Under the pieces are notes generated by a model, which was not told where the DNA came from, made no database searches, and was given only the letters and a program-made list of their open reading frames with translations. This document shows, piece after piece, positions 24,073 to 34,844 of a DNA stretch of 64,000 bases. The translations under genes and the position numbers were made by a program. Each line of letters starts with the position of its first letter. Positions within the stretch are counted from its first letter, which is position 1. Origin of the DNA: Streptomyces olindensis (GTDB taxonomy: Bacteria > Actinomycetota > Actinomycetes > Streptomycetales > Streptomycetaceae); the NCBI GenBank assembly GCA_000696115.1, contig JJOH01000011.1:1-64000 (forward strand). Direction: 5' to 3'.

Positions 24073-25203
24073 TCATGTCGGGCATATCGGGGAATGAGGC
24101 TTCTTCTCTTCGATCGCGAGGTCGTTGTCGACGGTGTAGTAGGGGCGCAGGGAGGATCCGTTCCCGGTGACCGCCGGGTAGACGTACACGTGCTTGCGGT
24201 CCGCCACGTCGTCGAGCAGGCGGCCGATCCTGATGGGCGCCGCGTCGGCGGTGGGCCGGACGAAGGCGTCCCAGATCCGGTCCGCGCCCTCGCCGTCGGC
24301 CGCCAGGTCCTCGGGGCCGGCGGTGAAGGAGAAGCCCCGGGCGTCGTCGTCGATCCGCGGGCGGAGGGACCGTACGGTGTCGGTGCCGCGCAGGCGCAGC
24401 CGCACGGTGGCGTCCTCCTGGAGGCCGGCGCCGTGCAGGCGGGCGGTGACCGTCATCGCCCGGTCCGTGATGTCGATGGTGCGGGCCTCGGCGTGGGCGG
24501 AGCGCAGCCAGGCCCGCAGGGCGAGGAAGCCGTCCTTCGTGGCGTACGGGATCCGGACGGCGACCGGTGCGGGCCGGTCGCGCAGGTGCCCGTCGACGAG
24601 GGCGCGCAGGTCCCGCAGGCCGGGGCGCAGCCGCCGGCGTTCGGCTTCCGGTTCCGGCAGGAGGTAGACGTCCCAGCGGCCTTCGGCGAGGACCGGGTCC
24701 GGTTCCAGTACGGCGCGCAGGTGGGTCCCGGTCTCGTCCGGCGCCAGGTCCAGGAGGTGGCGGGTCGTCTCGGGACGGCCCTTCTTGGGGCGCAGCCGCA
24801 CGAGCAGCCGGGGGCGGGCGGCCGGGACCGGCGGGAGGCGGAAGGTAATCCGGCCATCGGGGTCGATCGCGCAGTCGGTGCGCGGCTGGATGTCGTGCGG
24901 CGTGCCCATCGTGGTGCCTTCCGGCGTGCTCGTCGTCGTCATGGTCGTGCGTCCTGGCGTGCTCGCCGTCGTGGTCGTGCCTTCCGGCGCGCTCGTCGTC
25001 AGGGTCGTGTGCTCCGGCGCGCTCGTCATCGTGGTCGTGCCTTCCGGCGCGCTCGTCGTCATGGTCGTGCGTCCTGGCCTGCTCGCCGTCGTCGTGGTGC
25101 CTTCCGGCGCGCTCGTCGTCGTGGTCGTGTGCTCCGGCGCGCTCGTCGTCGTCGTGCCTTCCGGCGCGCTCATGGCCGTCCCTCGCGGAACCGGCGCGCT
25201 CAT
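24073..25203 (-). CDS. Repeat-rich protein paired with a glycosyltransferase
   Basis: This 376-residue protein starts with about 95 residues of Thr/Ser/Pro/Glu repeats (units like TTMTTSAPEG), encoded by a DNA minisatellite. The rest is a beta-rich region (ITFRLPPVPAARPRLLVRL, RWDVYLLPEPEAERR, ATVRLRLRGTDTV) resembling the non-catalytic sandwich domains attached to some actinobacterial glycosyl- or glycerophosphotransferases. No catalytic motif is seen. Its ATG overlaps the stop of the glycosyltransferase gene (ATGA), so the two are translated together and probably act on the same surface glycan. Confidence 0.7.
   Translation of the reverse strand: MSAPVPRGTAMSAPEGTTTTSAPEHTTTTTSAPEGTTTTASRPGRTTMTTSAPEGTTTMTSAPEHTTLTTSAPEGTTTTASTPGRTTMTTTSTPEGTTMGTPHDIQPRTDCAIDPDGRITFRLPPVPAARPRLLVRLRPKKGRPETTRHLLDLAPDETGTHLRAVLEPDPVLAEGRWDVYLLPEPEAERRRLRPGLRDLRALVDGHLRDRPAPVAVRIPYATKDGFLALRAWLRSAHAEARTIDITDRAMTVTARLHGAGLQEDATVRLRLRGTDTVRSLRPRIDDDARGFSFTAGPEDLAADGEGADRIWDAFVRPTADAAPIRIGRLLDDVADRKHVYVYPAVTGNGSSLRPYYTVDNDLAIEEKKPHSPICPT
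24905..25200. repeat. Coding minisatellite with about 30-bp units
   Basis: Near-identical pieces of about 30 bp containing CCTTCCGGCGCGCTCGTCGT alternate with variants (CGTCCTGGCxTGCTCGCCGT and TGCTCCGGCGCGCTCGTC) across about 300 bp. The unit length is a multiple of three, so copy-number change would keep the reading frame of the repeat-rich gene. Confidence 0.8.
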
Positions 25204-26468
25204 CGCCGTCCCCCGCGGATCCGGCGCAGTACGCCGGTCGCCGCCGCGTGGGCCGCGTCGCGGGCGGCGTGGCCGCGGCCGGTCAGCGGGCTGCGGGGCC
25301 GGTGCGCGTGCGCCGTGGTGGGCCGCCGACCCGTGGTTTTGGCCGTCACGGCTTCGTCGAGGATGCGTTCGGCCTGCGCGACGACGGGGCCGGGGGCGTA
25401 GCGGCGCGCGTTCTCGAGGGCGGCGCGGACCATGCGGCGGCGGCGTTCGTCGTCGCCGACGAGCTCCAGCAGGGCCGAGGCGAGGGCGTCGCGGTCTCCG
25501 ACCGGCACCAGCCGGCCGTCGGTGCCGTCCTGGATGATCTCGCCGGGGCCGTAGGGGCAGTCGGTGCTGACGACGGGCAGTCCGCAGCGCATCGCCTCGA
25601 CGATCGTCATGCCGAACGGCTCGAAGTCGGACGCGGACGCGCCGATCGAGGCCTTGGCCCACTCCGCTTCCATCGGGGTGGCGGCCCCCATGAGGAACAC
25701 GTTGTTCCACAGGCCGAGCCGTTCGATGAGCTGCCGCAGCCCGGCCTGCTCCTCGCCCTTGCCGTAGATGCGCAGCTGCCAGTCCGGGAACGCGGCGGCG
25801 ACCTGGGCGAACGCCTCGATGAGCAGGTCGTAGCGCTTCACGGGGACCAGCCGGCCGGCGGCGACGACGATCTTGGCGGCGCCGTCCGCGGGGGGCAGGA
25901 CGGGGTCGGGGACGCTGTTCGGGAGGGCCTCCACGTGGACGCCGGGCAGCCACATCTTGCGGCGGTAGGCGGCGGCGTCCGCCTCCGTCACGGTGGTGAT
26001 GACGTCGAGGTCGCGGTAGGCGCGGCGCAGTGCGGTGCGCAGCCGCGGCGAGTGGTTGTCGAGGGTGAGGTGCTCCTGGCCGACGCGCAGGACGTGGCGC
26101 GGGGCCTGGCGGGCGATGTGCACGTTGAGGCCCGGGCGGGTGCCGATGACGACGTCGGCGTCGAGCGCCTCCAGGCACTCGCCGATGCGCTGGTCGGTCA
26201 GCTCGCTGTACTGGTGGTGGCGGTACTCGGCGGGCGGGAAGACCTTCGCCGGTCTGCCGTGCAGCGGGTGGTCGGCCTCCTTGCGCAGGTCCACCAGTGC
26301 CCGCAGCCGCACCCGGGGGTCCGGGGTGAGGGTCGGGTGCTCCCGGTGGCGCAACGCGGAGACGATCTCCACGTCGTGCCGTTCGGCGAGGGCTCCGGCC
26401 AGGTTGAACGTGGTGGTGATGGTGCCTCCGATTCCGTAGGCGTTGTGGATCAGGAAAGAGATCTTCAT
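25200..26468 (-). CDS. Family GT4-type glycosyltransferase
   Basis: This 422-residue protein has a GT-B layout. The N-terminal domain opens with MKISFLIHNAYGIGGTITTT, where the GGT loop binds the nucleotide sugar region. The C-terminal domain shows VVAAGRLVPVKRYDLLIEAF and the retaining signature FEPFGMTIVEAMRCGLPVV. Sugar donor and acceptor are unknown. The C-terminal approximately 50 residues are basic and low-complexity. It is the first gene of a two-gene unit with the repeat-rich protein and probably acts on a cell-surface polymer such as a teichoic- or teichuronic-type glycan. Confidence 0.88.
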   Translation of the reverse strand: MKISFLIHNAYGIGGTITTTFNLAGALAERHDVEIVSALRHREHPTLTPDPRVRLRALVDLRKEADHPLHGRPAKVFPPAEYRHHQYSELTDQRIGECLEALDADVVIGTRPGLNVHIARQAPRHVLRVGQEHLTLDNHSPRLRTALRRAYRDLDVITTVTEADAAAYRRKMWLPGVHVEALPNSVPDPVLPPADGAAKIVVAAGRLVPVKRYDLLIEAFAQVAAAFPDWQLRIYGKGEEQAGLRQLIERLGLWNNVFLMGAATPMEAEWAKASIGASASDFEPFGMTIVEAMRCGLPVVSTDCPYGPGEIIQDGTDGRLVPVGDRDALASALLELVGDDERRRRMVRAALENARRYAPGPVVAQAERILDEAVTAKTTGRRPTTAHAHRPRSPLTGRGHAARDAAHAAATGVLRRIRGGRR

Positions 26469-26688
26469 GGTGGCCTAGACGGCGCCAACCACCGGACAGT
26501 TGTTCGCCGTTACCACTCTGTGGCCGTGGCCGGCGGGGTGGGCCGGTCCGGCCGGTTCCGGCGTGATCTCGGACATAAGTGGTCTGGGACATACCGGTTT
26601 GCCGCCCGGGTGTGCATAGCTTGATGTGTTTGCCCGCAGCGGCGTCGCGTCATCGGGTGCACCCTCGTATTCGATCTCCAGGAGACCC

Positions 26689-28407
26689 ATGCGCCCCCGA
26701 ATAGCCTCCGTCCCGCGCATCACGTCCCTCCCGCTCCTCGCCCTGGCCGGCGGCGCGCTGGCCGTGGGGGTCGGTGGTCTGTATCTGGCCGGGCTGCTGC
26801 TCACGGGCGGGGAGATCGACTCCGGTACGACCGTGCGCGGCGTGGAGATCGGGGGGCTGAGCCGCGCGGAGGCGGTGCGGAAGCTGGAACGGCAGCTCGG
26901 TGCGGCGGGCTCGCGGGAGCTCCCGGTGAAGGTCGGTGAGCGAACGGGCACGGTCGATCCGCGGCGAGCCGGGCTCTCCTACGACATCCAGGAGACCGTC
27001 GACCGGGCGGCGCGCACCGGCAACGACCCGCTCAGCGTGTTCGAGGGGTTCTTCCGCTCGGGCGGTGCCGTCGAACCGGTCGTCCGCCTCGACGAGGCCA
27101 AGGCCCGGGCCGCCCTCGGGCAGCTGGCGAAGGACCTCGACCAGAAGGTCCGGGACGGTGCCGTCGGCTTCGAGGACGGGCGGGTCACGCAGGTCGCGCC
27201 GCGCACGGGTCACGCGCTCGACGTGGACGCCGCAGTGGCGCCCCTGCGTGCCTCCTTCCTGCGCGGTGACGCCGACGCGGTCACCTCCCTGCCCGCGCGC
27301 GAGACGCGGCCGAAGGTCACGGCCGACGAGGTCCGGCGGGCGGTGCGGACATTCGCGGAGCCGGCCGTGTCGGCGCCCGTCACGCTCACCGCGGCCGGCA
27401 GGCGGTTCACGGTCGGCCCGAACGTGCTGGGCGAGCACCTGGCCATGCGGCCGGACGGCAGCGGCAGGCTGAGACCGGAGCTCGACGCGAAGGGGCTGCG
27501 CGCCGCCCCCGCCGTCGCCGGCCCCCTGGACGAGGTGACCACGACGGCCGAGAACGCCAGGCTGCGGCCGGACGGCGACAGGGCCGTGGTCACGGAGGAC
27601 GCCGTACCCGGCCGGGAGGTCACCGACAAGGCGCTGGGCAAGGCGGTGCTGCCGCTGCTCACCAGGTCGGGCGCCGACCGAGCCGGCGAGGTGGAGGTGC
27701 GCACGATCCAGCCCGAGGTGACCCGAGAGAACGCCGCGGAGCTGGGCCTGACGGAGACGATGTCCTCCTTCACCGTCCACTTCGAGCCGGCCGAGTACCG
27801 CACGAAGAACATCGGCCGGGCGGTGGAACTCATCGACGGCTCCCTCGTCAGGCCGGACGAGACGTGGAGCTTCAACCGGACCGTCGGGGAGCGCACCGAG
27901 GAGAACGGGTTCGTCGAGGGCATCATCATCCTCGACGACAAGTTCACGAAGGCCTCCGGCGGCGGTGTCTCGGCCGTGGCGACGACGGTGTACAACGCGC
28001 TGTTCTTCGCCGGGGTCAAGCCCGTGGAGCACGGCGCGCACTCCTTCTACATCGAGCGCTACCCGGAGGGCCGCGAGGCGACGGTCGCCTGGGGCAGCCT
28101 GGACCTGAGGTTCACCAACGACTCCGGCAAGGCGATCTACATCCAGGCCGAGTCCACGGACACCTCCGTGACCGTCTCCTTCCTCGGCACCCGCAAGTAC
28201 GACGAGATCAAGTCGGTCAAGGGGCCTCGCACCGAGGTGAAGAAGCCCGAGAAGACGGTGAGCGACGACAAGGAGTGCGTGCCGCAGACGCCGCTCGAAG
28301 GGTTCGACGTCACCGTGGAGCGGGTCTTCTACGACGACGGCAGGGAAGTGAAGCGGGAGCCGTTCCGCACGCACTACACGCCGCGTGACGAGATCGTGTG
28401 CGAGTAG
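26689..28407 (+). CDS. VanW-family protein with peptidoglycan-binding-like domains
   Basis: This 572-residue protein has one N-terminal membrane anchor (LPLLALAGGALAVGVGGLYLAGLLL). Two PG_binding_4-like regions follow at about 40-330, and the VanW domain is at about 370-510 (DETWSFNRTVGERTEENGF, GGGVSAVATTVYNALFFAG, HSFYIERYPEGREAT). The motif position that is Cys in many VanW proteins (GGGxCQ) is Ser here. The domain lies outside the membrane. Function is unproven; the family is linked to vancomycin resistance clusters only by name. AGGAG lies six bases before the ATG. Confidence 0.9.
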   Translation: MRPRIASVPRITSLPLLALAGGALAVGVGGLYLAGLLLTGGEIDSGTTVRGVEIGGLSRAEAVRKLERQLGAAGSRELPVKVGERTGTVDPRRAGLSYDIQETVDRAARTGNDPLSVFEGFFRSGGAVEPVVRLDEAKARAALGQLAKDLDQKVRDGAVGFEDGRVTQVAPRTGHALDVDAAVAPLRASFLRGDADAVTSLPARETRPKVTADEVRRAVRTFAEPAVSAPVTLTAAGRRFTVGPNVLGEHLAMRPDGSGRLRPELDAKGLRAAPAVAGPLDEVTTTAENARLRPDGDRAVVTEDAVPGREVTDKALGKAVLPLLTRSGADRAGEVEVRTIQPEVTRENAAELGLTETMSSFTVHFEPAEYRTKNIGRAVELIDGSLVRPDETWSFNRTVGERTEENGFVEGIIILDDKFTKASGGGVSAVATTVYNALFFAGVKPVEHGAHSFYIERYPEGREATVAWGSLDLRFTNDSGKAIYIQAESTDTSVTVSFLGTRKYDEIKSVKGPRTEVKKPEKTVSDDKECVPQTPLEGFDVTVERVFYDDGREVKREPFRTHYTPRDEIVCE

Positions 28408-28456
28408 GCCACGCGCCGTTCGCCTTCCTCTGCGACTCTCCTTCGCGAGCTGAGCG

Positions 28457-28514
28457 TTGACCCGGCCCCGGGGCGCCAGCACAATGAGCGCGCACTGATT
28501 GAGAGCGCTCTCAA
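28457..28514 (+). promoter_or_regulatory. Promoter with overlapping LacI-type palindrome
   Basis: TTGACC (28457-28462) and CACAAT (28480-28485) are spaced 17 bp, a good primary-sigma promoter for Streptomyces. The 16-bp perfect palindrome TTGAGAGCGCTCTCAA (28499-28514) follows at about +8 and has the centre GAGCGCTC typical of LacI-family sugar repressors. It lies 10 bp before the ATG of the Tat-exported hydrolase. Confidence 0.7.
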
Positions 28515-28524
28515 GGGGAGATCC

Positions 28525-29916
28525 ATGACTGGCAGACAAGGCCCGGCGCTCAGCCGGCGTTCGCTCATCGGTGCCGGACTCGGCATCAGTGCCGCCGGGC
28601 TCACCGCCGCCGGCTCGGGGCAGGCCCTGGCCGCCGGACCGGCCGGGGCGCGTCCCGCGTCGGCCCCGGCGCGGGGGCACGCCTTCCTCGCCGCCGCCAT
28701 GGACGCCTACCCCGATCACGGCGGTATCCGCCTGACCCAGAGCTACACCGACCAGGCCGGACTGTTCAGCACGGCGTTCACGTACGACAACGCCCTGGCC
28801 GTCCTGGCGCACCTCGCCGCCCGGACCGCGAACGGCCTGACCAGGGCCGAGGCGCTGGGCGACGCCCTGCTGTACGCCCAGCACCACGACCCCGCGTACG
28901 ACGACGGCAGGCTCCGGCAGGCGTACAACGTCGGCCCGTACACCTTCTACGACGGCTCGCCCCAGCCCGACGGCTTCGTCCGGCCGGACGGCACCGTCAA
29001 CGTCGGTACCCAGTTCGGCTTCACCGGCACGGCGGTGGGCGACATGGCCTGGGCGGGCATCGCGCTGAGCGCCCTGGCCCGCCGCACCGGGGAGCGCCGT
29101 TTCCTCACGGGTGCGGTGCGGATCGGCGAGTGGATCGAGCGGACCGGCCGGACCGACGAGCCGCTCGGCGGCTACAAGTTCGGGGTGGACGGGGCGAACC
29201 AGCGGCTGCCGTTCACGTCGACCGAGCACAACACGGACCTGGTCTGTCTGTTCGGCCGGCTGGCCCGGCTCACCGGCGACCGGGTGTGGCTGGAACGGCG
29301 GGCGCGGGCCGAGGCGTTCGTGCGGCGGATGTGGGAGCCGTCCGGGGGCTTCTTCTACACCGGGACCAACGACGGCGTGACGGTCAACAGGTCGCCGGTT
29401 CCGGAGGACACCCAGACCTGGACGCATCTGGCGCTCGGCTCCGGCCGCTTCTCCCGTTCGCTGGACTGGGCCGCGGCCGAACTGGCGGTCCTGGACCACT
29501 CCGGCCGGACGAACAGCACGGTCCCCGCCGGACAGTCGTACGAGGGCGTCACCTTCAGTTCGGCGAGCCTCCTCGCGAACGAGGACGCCCCGATCGCGGC
29601 GGGCCAGCCCAAGCCCGACCGCAACGGCGTGTGGTTCGAGGGGACGGCCCACCTCGCGCTCGCCCTGCGGGACCGCGGGGCGCGGGGCGACGAGGCACGC
29701 GCCCGGCGGCTGATCGCGTCGGCCGAGAAGGCCCAGGACCTGCTGGGCGGTGGTCAGACCGTGGGCGGCGGGACCCTGCCCGAGCGCTGTGGCGTGGTCT
29801 CCGCGAGCAGCCCGCTGGACACCGGGTTCGGCTTCGGCTACTACCCCTACCGGCACACGGGCGCGACCGCCTGGTACCTGATGGCGGTGGCGCGGTACAA
29901 CCCGCTCAAGGTGTGA
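28525..29916 (+). CDS. Tat-exported (alpha/alpha)6-barrel glycosidase-like protein
   Basis: This 463-residue protein begins with a twin-arginine signal (LSRRSLIGAGLG, cleavage near residue 36-40). The mature part is mostly helical with an aromatic, acidic pattern typical of six-hairpin glycosidases or cellulase-like enzymes (FTYDNALAVLAHLA, GYKFGVDGANQRLPF, TSTEHNTDLVCLF, YYPYRHTGATAWYLM). The catalytic residues cannot be assigned with confidence. A LacI-type operator in its promoter suggests induction by a sugar. The transport signal implies folding and possibly a cofactor before export. Confidence 0.78.
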   Translation: MTGRQGPALSRRSLIGAGLGISAAGLTAAGSGQALAAGPAGARPASAPARGHAFLAAAMDAYPDHGGIRLTQSYTDQAGLFSTAFTYDNALAVLAHLAARTANGLTRAEALGDALLYAQHHDPAYDDGRLRQAYNVGPYTFYDGSPQPDGFVRPDGTVNVGTQFGFTGTAVGDMAWAGIALSALARRTGERRFLTGAVRIGEWIERTGRTDEPLGGYKFGVDGANQRLPFTSTEHNTDLVCLFGRLARLTGDRVWLERRARAEAFVRRMWEPSGGFFYTGTNDGVTVNRSPVPEDTQTWTHLALGSGRFSRSLDWAAAELAVLDHSGRTNSTVPAGQSYEGVTFSSASLLANEDAPIAAGQPKPDRNGVWFEGTAHLALALRDRGARGDEARARRLIASAEKAQDLLGGGQTVGGGTLPERCGVVSASSPLDTGFGFGYYPYRHTGATAWYLMAVARYNPLKV

Positions 29917-29924
29917 CGGGTCGG

Positions 29925-29955
29925 CCCGGTCCGCCGTGGGGTGCGGCGGACCGGG
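29925..29955. terminator. Bidirectional terminator hairpin
   Basis: CCCGGTCCGCCG (29925-29936) pairs perfectly with CGGCGGACCGGG (29944-29955) around seven bases. It lies between the convergent hydrolase and carbonic anhydrase genes. Confidence 0.85.
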
Positions 29956-29962
29956 CGGGTTC

Positions 29963-30757
29963 TCAGGCGACGCGGTGGACGGCCTGGCTGGTCAGTTCGT
30001 AGCGGGCTCCGACGATCGCCAGCCGGCCGGTGTCGACCTTGGCGGCGAGGTCGGGCTCGGCGGCCAGCCGGGAGCGGACGAGCCGGACGTTGGCGTCCAC
30101 GGTCGCGTCGATCCGCGCGTCCCCCTCCTTGCCGTGGTCGATGGCCGGGCTGATCTGGTCGGCCAGGTACTGGATGTGCGCGGGCAGACGGCCGCCGGAC
30201 TCCTCGGCCTCGACGGCGGCGCGGACCGCGCCGCACGACTGGTGCCCGAGGACGACGACCAGGGGTATGCCGAGTTCCAGGACGCCGTAGGCGACGCTGC
30301 CGAGCACGGCCTCGTCGAGGACCTCGCCGGCGGTGCGGACCGTCATCAGGTCGCCCAGTCCCTGGTCGAAGACCAGCTCGGGGGGCACGCGCGAGTCGAT
30401 GCAGCCGAGCACGACCGCGAAGGGGTGCTGGGCCGTCGTCAACGCCCGCCGGATCTCCGGGGTTTCGTGCGGGTGGCGTTCGCGGAAGGCGCGCCAGCGG
30501 CGGTTGCCCGCGGCCAGTTCCGCGAGGGCTTCGCCCGGGGTGCCGGGCCGGGGAGCGGTGCCCGGGGTGTTTCCCGGAGTGTGGGGGGCGGCGGTGGCCG
30601 GCCGGGTGGCGGCGAGGCCCGCGCCGAGGGCTGCGGCCCCGGTCAGCGCGGTGCGCAGCAGGGTGCGGCGGACGGGGCCGCCGGTGGTCGGCCGTGGACC
30701 GGCGAAGGGGTGCGGTGCACGGCCGGCGCCTCTGTGGGCAGGGGAATCTGTGTTCAC
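29963..30757 (-). CDS. Exported beta-class carbonic anhydrase
   Basis: This 264-residue enzyme has zinc ligands Cys119, Asp121 (CIDSRVPPE), His172 and Cys175 (GHQSCGAV), all in canonical spacing. It interconverts CO2 and bicarbonate. A RRTLLRTALTGAAALGAGLA segment at 30-50 resembles a twin-arginine signal, followed by a Pro/Thr-rich linker, so the enzyme appears to be exported, unusual for the beta class. A long basic N-terminus (residues 1-29) precedes it, and a GTG at residue 29 (V29) is an alternative start. It is convergent with the hydrolase gene. Confidence 0.9.
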   Translation of the reverse strand: MNTDSPAHRGAGRAPHPFAGPRPTTGGPVRRTLLRTALTGAAALGAGLAATRPATAAPHTPGNTPGTAPRPGTPGEALAELAAGNRRWRAFRERHPHETPEIRRALTTAQHPFAVVLGCIDSRVPPELVFDQGLGDLMTVRTAGEVLDEAVLGSVAYGVLELGIPLVVVLGHQSCGAVRAAVEAEESGGRLPAHIQYLADQISPAIDHGKEGDARIDATVDANVRLVRSRLAAEPDLAAKVDTGRLAIVGARYELTSQAVHRVA

Positions 30758-30873
30758 GAGCAGAACGTATGCCCGGTTTCCGGCCGGGCCGCCGTTCTTG
30801 CCGTTTCATGGTGAGAGTTGGGTAAGTGATGTTCTTACCTTGAACGGAACTTGACGATCCCTCAGGAGACGCG

Positions 30874-30905
30874 GGACGCCCCGGGCCGACCGGCCCGGGG
30901 CGTCC
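30874..30905. terminator. Strong terminator hairpin downstream of katG
   Basis: GGACGCCCCGGGCC pairs perfectly with GGCCCGGGGCGTCC around a four-base loop. This 14-bp stem lies 17 bp beyond the katG stop. Confidence 0.9.
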
Positions 30906-30921
30906 TGTCACGCGGGGGTGA

Positions 30922-33197
<2,276 letters not shown>

Positions 33198-33200
<3 letters not shown>

Positions 33201-33635
33201 GGAACTGCGGGCGGTGGAACAGTCGGGGCACAGGCCCCAGTAGATGACCTCGGCCTCGTCGACGGCGAAGCCGCGGTCGTCGGACGCGGTCAGGCAGGGG
33301 GCGTGGCCGACCGCGCAGTCGACGTCGGCGACGGTTCCGCACGACCGGCACACCAGGTGGTGGTGGTTGTCGCCGACCCGTCCCTCGTAGAGGGCCGGGC
33401 TGCCGGGTGGTTCGAGGCGGCGTATGAGTCCCGCCGCGGTGAGTGCGTGGAGCCCCTCGTAGACAGCCTGGACGGAGATGTGGCCGACACGGCCGCGGAC
33501 CTCGGAGGCGATGGCCTCGGCACCGAGGTGGTCACCGTCCCGCACGGTCTCGAGCAGCGCGACGCGGGCTGCCGTCACCCGCAGGCCGGCACCGCGCAGC
33601 TCGTCGGCGGTGGTCGGGGTCCCGGATGCGGTCAT
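33198..33635 (-). CDS. furA: Fur-family repressor (FurA/CatR type)
   Basis: This 145-residue Fur-family protein has a winged helix (VGHISVQAVYEGLHALTAAGLI) and the metal-binding dimerisation region DNHHHLVCRSCGTVADVDC with a C-terminal CPDC. Together these are the features of the FurA/CatR group that senses peroxide and represses katG. Its position just upstream of katG on the same strand supports autoregulated co-expression. The ATG at 33635 is preferred over a TTG three codons earlier. A candidate operator lies at about 33661-33690, where TTCAAG and TTCAA half-sites occur. Confidence 0.92.
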
Positions 33636-33804
33636 GCGAGACAACCTAGCGGCACAAACACGACTGATTCAAGAAAACGAAGGGTTCAATTTTGGTGTCG
33701 TGCGGGTGAGGCCTTCCGTGACGGCCGCGACGGTCGAGGTGTGAGTCATGTCACAGCGCGATGATCGCGTCCGACCGGGTCGGGACCGACCACGCCGGGG
33801 CGGG

Positions 33805-34665
33805 TCATGACGAGGTCAGGCGTTCGAGCCGGGCGGCGGCCGTCGTGGCCCGGCGGTCGGCCTCGCGGAGGCGGCGGTCGGCCTCGCGCGCCCGTTCCCG
33901 GGCCGACCGCTCGGCGAAGCGGGCCTGCTGGTGTTCGCCCCGGGTGCGCTCCAGTTCCCCGGTGAGTTCATCGACGCGCCGCTGCAGGCGTTCCACCTGC
34001 CGCTTCGCCTCCTCGGCGGCCTGCCCCGCGGCCGCCGCCTCGTCCTTCCGGGTCCGCAGCTCCCGCTCGGCCTCCTCGGCGTCCCGGCGGGCTTCGGCCA
34101 GCCGTCTCCGCCGCTGCTCATCGGCCTTCCGGTCCGGCCGGGCGGGGGCCTCGGGGGGTGTCGGCCGCTGCGGCCTCGCGCCCTCCGCGGCGGCGGGGAA
34201 GCCGACAGTGGCGCTGAGCGGCTTGGTCAGCCGGCCGCTCGCCCACGCCCGCGCGGCATCGGGATCGGCCAGGACGGCGTGCAGGGTGGTCTCGACCTCG
34301 CGCTGCACGCTCTCGCCGATCGGGTGGCCGGCCTCCTTCGCGAGCTGCCGGGCCTGAGTGGACAGGGCGCGGATGAGCGCGTGCTGCCGGCGGCTCAGCT
34401 CGCGCAGCTGGGTGCCGTCCAGGTCCTGGTGGGCCCGCCGGAGGCCCTCCCCCAGCCGGAGCAGCGGCTCGACCTCGCCGGGCCGGCTGCGGACCAGGAG
34501 GTTGCTGGCCCAGGCCGCGAGGCTGGGCTTGCGCAACGCGCCGATCCGCTCGGCGAGTTCCCGGTCGCCGGCGGTGCGGGCGGCCGCCACGGCCGAGGCA
34601 CGGGCGGCGGTGAAGTCCTCCGGCCGCAGGGCGTACAGCTCGTCGGCCACAGCGTCGAGATCCAT
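33805..34665 (-). CDS. Coiled-coil hypothetical protein
   Basis: This 286-residue protein has a helical N-terminal half (LYALRPEDFTAARASAVAAA, LRKPSLAAWASNLLVRSRPG) and a C-terminal half that is a long Arg/Glu/Ala coiled coil (residues 180-286). The pattern is familiar from conserved Streptomyces hypothetical proteins; no function is known. There is no signal or membrane segment. The ATG at 34665 follows AAGGGA; the frame is open upstream but loses coding character there. Confidence 0.75.
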   Translation of the reverse strand: MDLDAVADELYALRPEDFTAARASAVAAARTAGDRELAERIGALRKPSLAAWASNLLVRSRPGEVEPLLRLGEGLRRAHQDLDGTQLRELSRRQHALIRALSTQARQLAKEAGHPIGESVQREVETTLHAVLADPDAARAWASGRLTKPLSATVGFPAAAEGARPQRPTPPEAPARPDRKADEQRRRRLAEARRDAEEAERELRTRKDEAAAAGQAAEEAKRQVERLQRRVDELTGELERTRGEHQQARFAERSARERAREADRRLREADRRATTAAARLERLTSS

Positions 34666-34844
34666 GCGCGTCCCTTTCGCACGGAAGTTCCGCCCCGATA
34701 GCTCCGATAGCTCCGATCCGATCGTCTCAGGCCGGACCCCCGGGGGCGCGCGGGGAGCGGGCCGAGTGCTCCTGAGACCCCCGTTCATGATCAGGAAATC
34801 GACGGTTTAACATATGAGCGCCGCCTAGCTCGAAAGATGGATTC

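Noticed and set aside
24905..25200. Possible CRISPR array or terminal repeat
   Set aside because: The units are contiguous and in frame within a coding sequence.
26650..29856. A 1068-codon open frame on the minus strand
   Set aside because: It runs antisense to VanW and the Tat-exported hydrolase. Its Arg/Gly/Val-rich translation resembles no family; long antisense frames are common at this GC content.
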